Made by a program: the position numbers and the translations under genes. A DNA stretch of 64,000 nt from Globodera rostochiensis (Eukaryota > Nematoda > Chromadorea > Rhabditida > Heteroderidae): positions 1,240,001 through 1,304,000 of the forward strand of contig JAEVLN010000008.1 of NCBI GenBank assembly GCA_018350325.1, read 5' to 3'. The first letter of the stretch is position 1. Each line of letters begins with the position of its first letter. The notes beneath the pieces were generated by a model. The model was given only the letters and a program-made list of their open reading frames with translations, was not told where the DNA came from and made no database searches. This document shows, piece by piece, positions 1 to 10,402 of this stretch.

Positions 1-1247
1 CTTTAAAAAAAAAATTGTGTTTTCCAAAGTCGATAAAAAGGTCTTTTTAGGGGTATACCGGCTTGTAGAATCCGATTCTGGCCTTCATTTTTATCATTTC
101 TGAACCCCTAACCCAAATTTGAACAATTGGTCGAACAAAAAATTTTTTTTCAAAATTTTTTTTTTTGTTTTTAGATCGTTAAGAAATACAAAATGGATGT
201 AAGGATGATCGGGAGAGTAAAGGAATGTGCTTTTTGAAAATTTTTGTTACAGAAATCAATTTTGAAAAAAAAAATTTTTTCTAAAAATTTTTCGATTTCG
301 GATCCGGGGTTCGGAACTGGAGCAAAATAGTAACCCTAGAACCCCCCAAACCCCTAGCAATAACTTTTAAACAACTTAAAAACAAAGTTTTTTTTTGAAA
401 AAAAACATTTTTTTTTTCGAAAAATTGTTCGAATTCGGGTTAGGGGTCCGCCATACGCAACAAAGGAGCTTGGGTCCGTGTTTTCCCACTAATTTTGAAG
501 ACTTTTTAGGAGTTTAAAGCCTTTTTTATACAGGGGAACGAGTTGGGTAAAAGGGAACGAGTTGGGTAAAAGGGAACGAGTTGGGGGTGGGGAACGAGTT
601 GGGGGTGAACGAGTTGGCGGGGAACGAGTTGGGTGCCGTTCACATCAAAGCAGGGTAATAGAAAAGTTAGATAGTCACAGCGGCTCAATTTTGGGGCTCT
701 AGTTCGGAAAAGATTTAAATTTTGTCCTAGTGGTATGTGAGCTTTTCAACAAAAAAAGGCTGGGGGTTCGAATCCCTTCATTGCAATTACTATTTGTCGC
801 TGAATTGATTCATCAGTTCCCCAAAAAGGTAATACAATAGTTCTATGGGTTGCATACTACTGCAGGGATGCACCCCAATGTTACACGTTCTCTCTCGTTA
901 CTCTAATGGATCTAACCGTCACTCTCACTTTTGCACACTATTTCGTCGTTTTACCATTTCTGGGCATAACCTTCTTGGGAGCTATCCAATCGCTTAGCTC
1001 TTGCTTTCAAATAGCTTCTACGGACCAAGAACTTCCGCTTTCGGTGTTTTTCCTCCCTTTTCAATGCCTCAATTGCATGATTTTCACTCATTTTAGTCAA
1101 AATTCGACCATTTTCAGTTTGTTTGCTTAAAATGTTGAAAAAATTTTTGCTTTAAGCCTAAAACTTTTTGCTTTTGGGTTGACAATTTAGTTGGCAAGCT
1201 CTGTGCAAAAAATTAGGCAAATCGGTGTTTTTAATGGTAAAACCCCA
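1..1247. other. Gene-free repeat-rich stretch
   Basis: No open frame here looks like an exon. The stretch is AT-rich and holds degenerate copies of a dispersed repeat whose core reads like TTCGGATCCGGGGTTCGG (near 296-316 and 428-450). A half-copy of the foldback-element interior lies around 950-1025 (CCAATCGCTTAGCT, then TTGCTTT and ATAGCTTCTAC). A short tandem array lies at 536-632. Confidence 0.6.
536..632. repeat. Minisatellite of GGGAACGAGTTGGG units
   Basis: About six direct copies of a 12-20 bp unit built on GAACGAGTTGGG with spacers of variable length (TAAAAGG or G). The same motif, in both orientations, forms the termini of the foldback element at 1248-1638, so this array may be a solo terminus or the seed of such an element. 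Confidence 0.8.
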
Positions 1248-1638
1248 ACTCGTTCCCGGCCAACTCGTTCACCCCCAACTCGTTCACCTTTTCAACTGTT
1301 TTTTCGTTATAACTTTTTTCAAAGCTAACTAAATCAAACAATTTTGGTATCATTCGAAAGCTTAGTAGGAGGAGAAGCTATTAGCAAGCAAAAGCTAAAC
1401 GATTGGCCAAGCCTCAAAAAAGTTATGGCCAAGTATGGCCAAAAAAACGTTTTCTGGCCATAACTTTTTTGAGGCTTGGCCAATCGTTTAGCTTTTGCTT
1501 GCTAATAGCTTCTCCTCCTACTAAGCTTTCGAATGATACCAAAATTGTTTGATTTAGTTAGCTTTGAAAAAAGTTATAACGAAAAAACAGTTGAAAAGGT
1601 GAACGAGTTGGGGGTGAACGAGTTGGCCGGGAACGAGT
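1248..1638. mobile_element. Foldback element with perfect 183-bp inverted arms
   Basis: Bases 1248-1430 and 1456-1638 are exact reverse complements as far as I can read them, separated by a 25-nt loop. The outer part of each arm is made of direct repeats of CCAACTCGTTC (left) or GAACGAGTTGG (right). The inner part is unique sequence containing ATAACTTTTTTCAAAG and CATTCGAAAGCTTAGTAG. No coding capacity is seen. Termini built from short tandem repeats recall the Foldback (FB) class of DNA elements. Perfect arms imply recent origin or gene conversion, and a transcript would form long double-stranded RNA. Confidence 0.85.
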
Positions 1639-1696
1639 CGTCCTCCGTCCGTTTTTAATCATAAATTCTTGTTTTCGAAGTGCGCGATGCTTTTTT

Positions 1697-2085
1697 TGGT
1701 AAATACCCAACTCGCTACCTGCCAACTCGCTACTCCCCAACTCGTTTTCAAGCTTTTTTGCTCATAACTTTTTTCAAAGTTAACCAAATCAAAGATTTTG
1801 ATATCATTCGAAACTTACAATTAGTAGAAGCTATCAAAGCAAAAGCTAAGCGATTGGACAATTTTCAAAAAAGTTACGGCTAAAGAAATCAAATTTTAAG
1901 CTTTATTGGTCATAACTTTTTTGAACATTATCCAATCGCTTAGCTTTTGCTTTTGATAGCTTCTACTAATTGTAAGCTTTCGAATGATATCAAAAATCTT
2001 TGATTTGGTTGACTTTGAAAAAAGTTATGAGCAAAAAAACTTGAAAAAAAGTAGCGAGTTGGGGAGTAGCGAGTTGGGTGTGATC
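1697..2085. mobile_element. Second foldback element, same family, diverged arms
   Basis: Same architecture as the element just upstream. The outer repeats are CCAACTCGCTAC on the left and GTAGCGAGTTGG on the right; the inner arms carry TCATAACTTTTTTCAAAG and GCAAAAGCTAAGCGATTGG with their complements. The arms differ at several positions and by small indels, so this copy is older. No reading frame is supported. Confidence 0.8.
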
Positions 2086-2267
2086 CGCTTTTTTTACATA
2101 TTGTTGAAAAAGGTGAGATAGAACGCCAAATGAGAGAAAGTTAGAGAAAGAAAGGAAATTTGTTTAATTCTCTCGCACTCTCTATTTATTGGCACACATC
2201 TCGTTTTTTGAGCCGCTGTGTAGTGTGGAAAAATGCAGTCAAAGTACCGCACACTCGACTACGGCGG

Positions 2268-2422
2268 CCAGTAGTTGGGGCGAGACTCCGGAAGAAGTCC
2301 GCGCGTGACCCGCCGGCTGGGGGTCTCGCGCATGCCCGCTCCGCGGGTCCCCGCGCTCCCCCCCCCCCCCCCAGTGGCGCTCGTCAGACTATCCTCCGAC
2401 ATCCGTCTCGCCCCACTACTTG
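2268..2422. repeat. Short GC-rich inverted-repeat element
   Basis: A GC-rich island in AT-rich sequence, bounded by CAGTAGTTGGGGCGAGAC (2269-2286) and GTCTCGCCCCACTACTTG (2405-2422), which are reverse complements apart from one missing base. The interior includes a 14-C run. It looks like a MITE-sized element. The open frames crossing it are explained by base composition. Confidence 0.55.
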
Positions 2423-2439
2423 CTCCGTCATTGCATTCA

Positions 2440-3286
2440 TTGTTCGAATTCGGCCCCAAGGTTCGGAATTGGTCGAAACGGAGGTCGGCCCCGAAACCTA
2501 TAGAAATTTTTTTTTTCCCCGACATTGAATTTTATTTTTTCAAAAAAAAAGAAGGGAAGGGTTACTATGTATCTGGCAATCCTAAAGAATGGAGATCCCT
2601 ACTTCATACTTTGTTATTTGAGCTAAAAATATATATCCGGGGGGTTTCAGGGGTGCTGATCACGAATCTGACCTTAGATTTTGTCAACTCTTTGATTTTG
2701 TCTAAGATTTTTCATCAATTACTTGATTTTGGTAATAGTCCTCATTTTCAAAAAAATCTATTCTTTTGCAAAAACAAACAATCAAACGAATTAATTAGGA
2801 TTTTTAGATATCAGATTCGAATTCTACCCATCAGAAAACTCCGGAAACGACCTTTTTCAATATTTATTGTAAAATTTAGAAAATCGATTTTTTGAAAAAT
2901 TCGAATTCGGGTCCGGGGTTTGAAATCGGGCAAAATGGAGGTCAGATTCGGATTCAACGTCCCAGAACAGCCCTAAAAACTATTTTCTACGACTTTATAA
3001 AATGTTTTAATTTTTTGAAAAAAAATATGGGATCCCCATTCTTAAGGATTGCCATGTATCTAAATAATACCCACGTTTTTCAGTGTTCCATTTAAATTAC
3101 CTATTTCTTGTTATGTATCAGGCGTAAAACCCTCTAAAACTTTTTTTTTTGCCAGTTTTTGTTTGGGGGGGGGGGGGAATCTGATTCACGTTCCTCTACG
3201 CATTTTTTTCAACTTGGAAAGATTGAGTTTTCTTTATTATCTCTCTATTTCAGATTTCTATTCTTTCAATAGAATCTAAAGAGTAA
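2440..3286. other. Gene-free stretch with dispersed repeat cores
   Basis: Between the inverted-repeat element and the caprin-like gene I see no exon. The dispersed repeat core GAATTCGG(GTCCGG)GGTTYG occurs near 2450 and 2904, followed in both cases by GGTCG or GGGCAAAATGGAGGTC. A G homopolymer lies at 3165-3177. TTTCAG at about 3249-3254 is a candidate trans-splice acceptor for the gene at 3287. Confidence 0.5.
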
Positions 3287-3971
3287 ATGGGGAATTGCAA
3301 GCCCATGGATGCCGCTGAGTCGGAGAATGCGTCTTCTGTCGAGACGGTTGAAGTGCCTCCTGACCCTCTCATCAACCCATTCTGGAAGATGCAGAAGGCT
3401 TTTGAGAAGAAGTTGCGTAATCTGACGAAGCGTGAGGTTGAATTTATACCGAACTCTGTGAAGTTAAGAAAACTAAAAAATAATACATCCTTTACAAACT
3501 TTGGGTTTAGCGTGAAATATTCAATTATTAATTCTTTTGGTGTTAAGCAACAGAATATGAGAAATATAATCGGTCGGTTTTATTTGACCGTCGCAATCAT
3601 TTAGAAGAAGCTTTTGCAACTCAAGGACGAACGCGACACCGACAAACCGCTCACCACCGACCAACACGACGCTCTTAACAAATTGGAGGAGGTCAAAACC
3701 CTCATCGAGTTTGTTGATGAGATGATGAAGCTGAACCAGCAGCAGTATAGTCAGTACAAGAAGTAGTTAAAAGGCGTCAAGTCCGTTAAGTATCTTTTAA
3801 ACTTTGAGGGCGGTCAAAACTCGAGAACGTCAACAGAAATTGGAGCAGAAGGCGCGTTCACAGGCGCCGACTCCTCAAATGTTGGAGGAGATGAAACCTC
3901 TGGAGGTACAGGCGAACGGAGTTGCCGATGGAGTGACGGTGGAGCCCGTTGGACCTTCCACTGAGGTTTAG
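3287..3971 (+). CDS. Short caprin-like protein (caprin homology region only)
   Basis: Three exons (3287-3436, 3605-3762, 3809-3971) give 156 residues. Residues about 38-90 align without gaps to the conserved N-terminal region of caprin-1: KKLRNLTKREKK, then LTTDQHDALNKLEEV and a LIEFVDEM segment. The last exon starts KKAVKTRERQQKLEQK, as in caprins, then ends after a short Pro/Glu tail. Caprins are RNA-binding partners of G3BP and FMRP in mRNP granules. Animal caprins are usually several hundred residues, with later Gln- and RGG-rich regions that are absent here. In frame, the unspliced exon 2 ends in TAG, but the 46-nt intron at 3763-3808 removes it. The start is preceded by TTTCAG, compatible with a spliced leader. 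Alternative: a truncated paralogue of a longer caprin elsewhere. Confidence 0.75.
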
Positions 3972-4682
3972 TGCCGTGTATTGGGACGATGATCGAAATT
4001 TTTGATGTTTATTAGATCAATTTTGTTAATTGAATGTGAAATGATCAGTCATTTGGTTGGCGCAATTTTTTATAATTGGCACATTAACCATTCCGGCTTT
4101 TCATTTTTTTGTGTTGGGGCTTGAACTGTGGGCGGAGTTTGTCTTTGTTTGAGAGAATGGAGATGAGATGAGTTTAGTCAGGATGAATGGGCGGGGGGGG
4201 GGGGGATGAAAGTGTTGGGTTTGAGAGTTGGAAGTGATCGGAAGGGGAGGCCGCCGGCATTGGAGGAAATGCAGTCGGATGGACAGCAGAAAGGGAAGGG
4301 CAGTGCGAGGGGATTGCGGCGGGTGGGCAGTGGAAGGCTTTTCTCCGCAATTCCGCCCCTGCGCCCCTCTCCTCTCTCTTCAACTCTTCTGGCTGCTATG
4401 TGACGAGGGAGGAGGGGACGGATGGGCGGAGGGAGGGACGGAGAGGGGGGGGGGGGGATGGAGTGACGACTGCTCGCAAATCAGTCGGGGCAGTCGGAGG
4501 GAGGGAGGGAAGGAACAGAAGAGAGGGGAGTTCTCCTCTCCCGTCGTCATCCCACATACGATACTCCCCCCCCCCCCTCCCTTTCTCACTCCACCCTCAT
4601 CATCACTCATTTCCTATCTCAATTTCCCCCTTACAAAATATATTCTTCTATGCAAGTTGTGCACTTTCAGTTATCTCATCTT
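3972..4682. other. Gene-free stretch, G- and C-tract rich
   Basis: Contains the 3' flank of the caprin-like gene and then alternating poly-G and poly-C tracts (4191-4204, 4446-4457, 4566-4577). Long frames in all phases arise from low complexity. GCACTTTCAG just before 4671 is a good splice acceptor and may receive a spliced leader for the next gene. Confidence 0.5.
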
Positions 4683-7600
4683 ATGGATGATAATCTCCCT
4701 ATTTCAATTAACTCTTCTTCGACGACTTCCCCCTATTTCCGTGCCGTCGTCGTAGACTCTCTCCTCTGCTTCGTCCACAACTTCCGTCAACTTCCCCACC
4801 TCCGTTCCATCCTCACCCGCCATTTCCCCGTCCCGTCTTTCGTCCGATCCTTCCAACTGCTCGTCCAGCTTTCGCCCGACCCTGACGACCTCGTCTCCCC
4901 CCTGTGCTCTTCCCACCCAGAAGGAGTCGATTCGCTCCTCAATTCCCTCCTCCTCCGCTTCGACCGCCTCTCCTCCACTGGCCAAGCTCCGATCTTTGCC
5001 GCTTCCGACCTGCTGTCCCTTCCGCTCCGTCTAAATTTCAAGACATTGGCGGATGGGGAAGAGTTCGCCGGAAACGAAGAGGGCGTGAAAATGGACAAAA
5101 TCGCCGTTGGGGACGAACTCCGGCATATCCGATTTATGCTGCAGCAAATATTTTGGCTTCAGCAACAATTGCCGGCCGACCGGAAGAACAGCAGGTCAGT
5201 CAGTCTCTCATCTCATATTGCCAGCAGATGCGGGGGGGGGGGTCGTCTTTGCAAGTCTTTATCCCATCCATCCAATCACCTCCATCCATACCCCCCCCCC
5301 CACCCACCACTTTCCCTCCGCTCGACGGATGGATGGAAGTGAGGAAATCGGCTTCCGGGGCAAAGAGACTGCTGGGAGTGAGGGAGGAATGGGTACGGTA
5401 CGTGAGGGAGGGAGGGGGGACGCGAGGGGGGGAGGCTAAGTGAGGGGGTGGACGCTAAGTGAGGGGGGGGGGACGCTAAGTGAGGGGGGAGGCGCTAAGT
5501 GAGGGGGGGGACGCTAAGTGAGGGGGGAGGCGCTAAGTGAGGGGGGGGACGCTAAGTGAGGGGAGGGGGGGGGACGCTAAGTGAGGGGGGAGGCGCTAAG
5601 TGAGGGGGGGGGGGGGACGCTAAGTGAGGGGGGGGGACGCTAAGTGAGGGGGGAGGCGCTAAGTGAGGGGGGGGGACGCTAAGTGAGGGGGGCGCTAAGT
5701 GAGGGGGGGGGACGCTAAGTGAGGGGGGGGGGCGCTAAGTGAGGGGGAGACGCTAAGTGAGGGGGGAGGCGCTAAGTGAGGGGGGGATGCTAAGTGAGGG
5801 GGGAGGCGCTAAGTGAGGGGGGGGGACGCTAAGTGAGGGGGGGGCGCTAAGTGAGGGGGGGAGACGCTAATTGTCAGCTTTTACGAGATCAACGGGCCAA
5901 TGACTCTCTCTGCTTATGGACTGATTCAGTGGCCGGCAATTCGCTTCGCTCCCTCCCGTCAGTCATATGAATATTGGAACAGTTTGTCCCGTCACTTCGT
6001 CATTCACTCACTTTGTCCGTCCACTTCACTTACCCCCCCCCCCCTCCCCCCCCCCATTCATCGATTCCTCCATTCCAACCAAATCCATTCACTCCTCACT
6101 CATTTTTTGCCTTCCCCTCAGTTTTTCTCTACTTTGACTGAATCGCTAATGCGAATAATGCTAAAAAGCGATGGGAGGAAGAAAGAGTGGCCGATCCTTT
6201 CCTCTCCGATTGATTGTATCTATCGGAGAAATGGAAAGGGATTGTAGTTGCAGGGACAAAACAACACAGCTTGGAGGACGGATGGACGGAATGGAGGGGC
6301 GGGCGAGGCCCTGGGGCATTCAAAGGGATGCAGAGGGGCCGGAGGGGCATCTCACACTCAAAGGCCCGTCTCAGATCAGCAAATTCAACATCATTCGACC
6401 CCCCCCCCCCTCTCTCCCCCCCCCCCCCCTCCATTCTTTTGTTCAATTCTTCCAGGTTGAGCCTTTTGATTTGGTAAATAGTGAAACGGCAGAAAGGGAA
6501 ACAGAGTGGTGGGGGGGGGGGGTGGGCCAAACGAAAGTATTGGATTCTACGGGGATGGCCACAGTTTTGGTCATCTGATGAGGGAGTGGGGGGTGGGGTG
6601 GAGGAAGCAAAGTTCGGAAGATTTTCGTATGAATGTTATGTGGGGATGAATAATTGGGGGAGTGGGGCGAAGGGCAACGACATATTGTGAAGAAGTCGGG
6701 TGAACGGTTGGGGGGGGGATGAGCACGATAAACACACAACAAATTTGGGAGAATGGAGGGAGATGAGGCCATATCGTATTTCTGTTGACGGAGGCGAAAT
6801 AAAAAAGATTTTTGGATCACTTTTGAGCTTCTTATCATCTCATTTGATCAGAGTTTCAGCTCACCACCGTTCCCCGACTTTGCCCATCAGCACTGTCCGA
6901 TGCCATCCCTCTCGTCCTCCTCCTCTTCGTCCGTTTCTATTTTTGCGCAACTTGGCCAGTCAATCTTCTCGTCTCCCGAATGCCCATTAACGCGTCCGTT
7001 ACCCGCCACAACTCCGAAAGAAGGCCAAACAACGGCCACAATTGGCATTCCGTCATCTTCTCCAATAATGCAAAGCAATCGGCGGCATACGGTCAATGGC
7101 AAAAGAATGTCGCCTTCGAAGAGCCGAGGACGTCTGGACGATGTGGTAGAGAAGCTGACGCGAGAAAAGCGATTCAACAGAAACGAGGCGATGGACGGAG
7201 GAGAAGACGAACCAGGCACGGGAACGGACGAGAAGGAAGTGGAGAGTTCTGTCACTATGGAAGAAGTCACAGCATCGGAGGACGAAGACAACGCGGAGGA
7301 GGTACAGCATCAGCAGCAGCAGCCACTACAAATGAGTCCGGCGACAACGAATGCGGTGGCAATGGCCTCCTCCTACGCGATGCAAATGCAAATGCTGCGG
7401 CACTTAGCCATCGGAGCCGGAGGATTCGGGGAGATGTTGGAGGAGGCTCAGAAACAGCGGCAGATGGGGGAAGAGGGAGAGACGAGGAGACTTGCAAAGC
7501 GCAAGGAGTTGGAGGAGGAGGAAGCGGAGGAAAGGTGGGCGAGGGAGGCGGTAGGGGTTTAAGGGGGAGGAGGGGTTTGAGTGATTGGGAAAGGTCATCA

Positions 7601-9899
7601 CCCCGATGAGGAGACTAATTGAGGAGATCTTTGCAGTGATAAGTTCGTTCCCCTAGGGGGCATTCCCTTCTTCGCCATTCCAACCCATCGGTCATCCCAA
7701 CCCTTACCCCACTTCTTCGGCAGTTCATCCCACCAGATTGATTGCGGAGATCGCCGCAGGGGCAAATTAATGCGCACCGCTGCCGCCGCCCTAACAGCAT
7801 TGACCTCAATCTTCCCGTTTACCTCCCCCCCCCCGTCCATTCCCGAGGGCGGCAAGGACAACCACAAAATTGATGAGGGAACAGAGGAGGCGGGGGGATC
7901 GCCTGCACCCCTTCCCAAAAGCCATTCCCTCCCTCCACCAATTCTCTTTTCACTCCCGACACAATCTTCCCCCCCCCACCCCCAGCATATTGCACCTCCC
8001 TTCTCACCTCCTCAAACCGATCCGCTGAACGACCTTTTGCGGTAAACCGCTTTTAGAAGAGGGAAAAGAAAAGAATGAGCAGGAGAGGGGAAAGAAGGGT
8101 TATTTATTAGGGAGGTTTTTGGCGAGAGGAGCGAGGAGTTGGGCAGGGTTCCTCGGAGAGGGATGTGATCGGAGGGGCGGGTGAGGAGAGCTCGTCTCCC
8201 CTCCTCTCCCCTCTCCTCCCCCCCCCCCTCCCCACCAACCAATGCAGAGTGGGCGGTTGGTTTATTGGGATGATGGATCGCGCGGTGAGTGGCGAGGGAC
8301 GGACGATGAGGGGACGAGGTAGACGACGTCGCCTGGTGAACTGGGTTTGGCTGTGATCGGAGGCGATAGATGAGATGGACGTGCATGGATGGGGGGGAGA
8401 GTTATTTGGAGGTTGGGGTGGAGGGAATCGGTGATGATGATGAAGATCATGGGGTGAAGAAGGAGGGAAGATCGAGAATTGAGTGTTGGAGATGTAAAGG
8501 GGGGGGGGGAGGGGACGGTCTCGGAAAGGTGGAGAATTTAATGAACTTGTTGAAGGAATGATCCAATGTTCGAAGAGGTGGGCGAGGATAACAACGGCAT
8601 TTGCGGGAACACAATGTCAACTAATGAGGAAGGGGAAGATAAGCAAATGGATACGGCGCATTTGGTGGGGACGGCCGGAGCCGCAAGTCCCACTCTTTCT
8701 GAGGGATCGTTCGTCGGAAGGAATAGCGCGAATAATAGGGAAGGTGAGAGGGGGGAAAGGTCTTTTGGAGAGTGATCAAAGCTGACGGATCGATTTGCAG
8801 AAGAGGAGAAGCCGCTGTGGTGCAATTGGCCAAACTGTCAGAAGCGATTCCGCAACAAATTTCTGTTGAAAAAGCATCGGTTCATCCACAGCGGGGAAAA
8901 GCCTCACAAATGTCCCTTTTGTGACAAACAGTGAGAACGAAGGGAGGGGGGCAGCGGTAGAAAGTGCATTTGCATGTTACAGGTTCAATCGGAAGGACAA
9001 CTTGCTAAGGCACAAGAAGACGCATTTGCAGAACGGGTGAGTGAAGGATTGGGGACAACTGGTATAAAGCCAATTGGTAAATGGGGATGGGGAGGACAAT
9101 CGGTATAAATGGGGATGGGGAGGACAATCGGTATAAATGGGGATGGGGAGGACAATCGGTATAAATGGGGATGGGGAGGACAATCGGTATAAATGGGGAT
9201 GGGGAGGACAATCGGTATAAATGGGGATGGGGAGGACAATCGGTATAAATGGGGATGGGGAGGACAATCGGTATAAATGAGGATGGAATAAATGGACCGG
9301 TCAGGGCGGAATTGGACGGCACCCCCGATTCGTTCTCTTTTCAAAAGTTTTTTCATTATAACTTCTTCCAAATCAAACATTTTTGATATCATTCGAAGGC
9401 TTACAACTAGTAGAAGCTTACAAAAGCAAAAGCTGAGAGAAAAAGAACTTATGGCCAGAAAACGCTTTTTTGGCCACAATTGGCCATAACTTTTTATTTG
9501 GCCAATCGCTTAGCTTTTGCTTTTGAAAGCTTCTACTAGCTGTAAGCTTTCGAATGATATCGAAAATGTTTGATTTGGTACTTGAAAGAAGTTATAACGA
9601 AAAAACTTCTGAAAAGGGGAACGAATCGTCCTCCATCCAATTGGACCACTCAGCAGTTCAATGGTCTTCTAATCCCCTTGTGTTTGGGTTCTTTGATTTA
9701 TTGGCATAATTTAAGAATGTCCGAATTGAGTGGGCTGAAGCGGCGGCACAATATGTTGTACGGGGTGAGCGCAGAGGAAGCGCTGCTGAACGGAATGATT
9801 TTGCCGATGGGCGGCACTTCGACGGATAAACACCGGAGGGGGACGAAGAAAAAGGCAACGTCCAAAGGGAAAGAGCACGGCAATGAAGTCGAAAGTTGA
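4683..9899 (+). CDS. C2H2 zinc-finger protein with two fingers
   Basis: Seven phase-consistent exons (4683-5198, 5878-5957, 6860-7534, 8556-8743, 8801-8930, 8983-9036, 9716-9899) encode 608 residues. The N-terminal 170 residues are predicted helical and end in a Gln-rich MLQQIFWLQQQL segment. The middle is Ser-rich, then acidic, then a Glu/Arg-rich helix (EEGETRRLAKRKELEEEE). Two adjacent fingers follow: C-x4-C (CNWPNC)-x12-H-x3-H, an HSGEKPHK linker, then C-x2-C-x12-H-x3-H (CPFCDKQFNRKDNLLRHKKTH). The C terminus is Lys/Arg-rich. A nuclear DNA-binding role is expected from family knowledge. The 5198 donor (GTCAGT) was chosen over 5194 because only it keeps frame with the next exon. The introns at 5199-5877 and 9037-9715 are filled with tandem and foldback repeats. 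I could not assign an orthologue. Confidence 0.8.
5412..5872 (+). repeat. G-tract minisatellite reaching an intron 3' splice site
   Basis: About 22 copies of a 14-22 bp unit, (G/A)CGCTAAGTGA followed by 5-11 G, run through most of intron 1 of the zinc-finger gene. Every group of four units offers many possible G-quadruplexes in the sense strand. The array ends ...GAGACGCTAATTGTCAG, and this TTGTCAG is the acceptor of the exon at 5878. Confidence 0.9.
9093..9280 (+). repeat. 28-bp minisatellite, seven copies, intronic
   Basis: Seven nearly identical copies of a 28-bp unit (GACAATCGGTATAAATGGGG then ATGGGGAG) lie in the last intron of the C2H2 gene. Because 28 is not a multiple of three, the repeat stays open in several minus-strand frames with an IYTDCPPHPHL-like pattern, which is a shadow and not a protein. 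Confidence 0.9.
9325..9630. mobile_element. Foldback element in last intron of the C2H2 gene
   Basis: Related to the elements at 1248-2085. The left arm has ATAACTTCTTCCAAATCAAA, CATTCGAAGGC and GCAAAAGCT; the right arm has GCTTTTGCTTTTGAAAGC, CTTTCGAATGATATC and AAGTTATAACG. The end GGGGAACGAATCGTCCTCC matches the 3' boundary of the first element. The arms are imperfect. It sits immediately after the 28-bp minisatellite. Confidence 0.75.
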
Positions 9900-10402
9900 A
9901 AGGCGGAGACCGATTCATCGCGAGAGAGAGAGGCCAGCCAGAACTTGGTGATCCCAGCACCGACAGAGGGAGGCCCGGAGTCACAGAAACGACGAAGCCC
10001 CCCCCCCCCCTCTTCAAGCAGTCCCTATTTCCGAAGCGAGTCAACTCCGTCTCCTTCTGTCATGCTTTTAGCCTGTAGGCTGGCCAGGTTTAGGCCCTGA
10101 GCCTAAGCTCAGGTGTCACATACTTGCCCAGACGGAGTGACTCAGAGGTCGACCCCATGCCAGAGTTATTGCCCCACCACCCTCTAACTGATCTGATCTA
10201 AACATATGTAACGACATTTTGTGCCACACAATTTACCACCCCCTTTCCATTTGCAATCGAAACGCTCAAATGCCTAAATAACAAATAATGATCAGGGATA
10301 AACGAACGGAAATATGAAAATGTTAGACAAAAGAATCGGAAGCAAATTCTTTGAGAACACAAAATAAATAGAAAATCGGCCAAATCTCTTCCGGGGCCTC
10401 CT
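9900..10402. other. Intergenic gap between convergent genes
   Basis: Separates the 3' ends of the zinc-finger gene and the Vangl gene. No exon seen. A palindromic CCTGAGCCTAAGCTCAGG at about 10096-10113 and nearby TTTAGGCC resemble the telomere-like block at 49.1 kb. A 10-C run lies near 10000. Confidence 0.5.

Noticed and set aside
720..790. tRNA-like sequence with TAGTGGTATG and GGTTCGAATCC boxes
   Set aside because: The B box and T-arm look good, but the 5' and 3' ends do not pair into an acceptor stem and the anticodon arm is not convincing. At most a tRNA-derived fragment.
2160..2895. Overlapping open frames of 122 and 206 codons
   Set aside because: They cross a GC-rich inverted-repeat element and dispersed repeat sequence, have no splice-supported continuation and no recognisable protein.
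4174..4610. Several overlapping frames on both strands before the zinc-finger gene
   Set aside because: Driven by poly-G, poly-C and purine-rich composition; no family match or phase-consistent splicing.
5412..5872. CRISPR-like regular array
   Set aside because: A direct tandem repeat without unique spacers, in a eukaryotic intron; a minisatellite.
8977..9479. Long minus-strand frames with an IYTDCPPHPHL repeat
   Set aside because: They are the translation of the 28-bp intronic minisatellite, which is open in several frames because its unit lacks stops; it lies between two phase-matched exons of the plus-strand zinc-finger gene.
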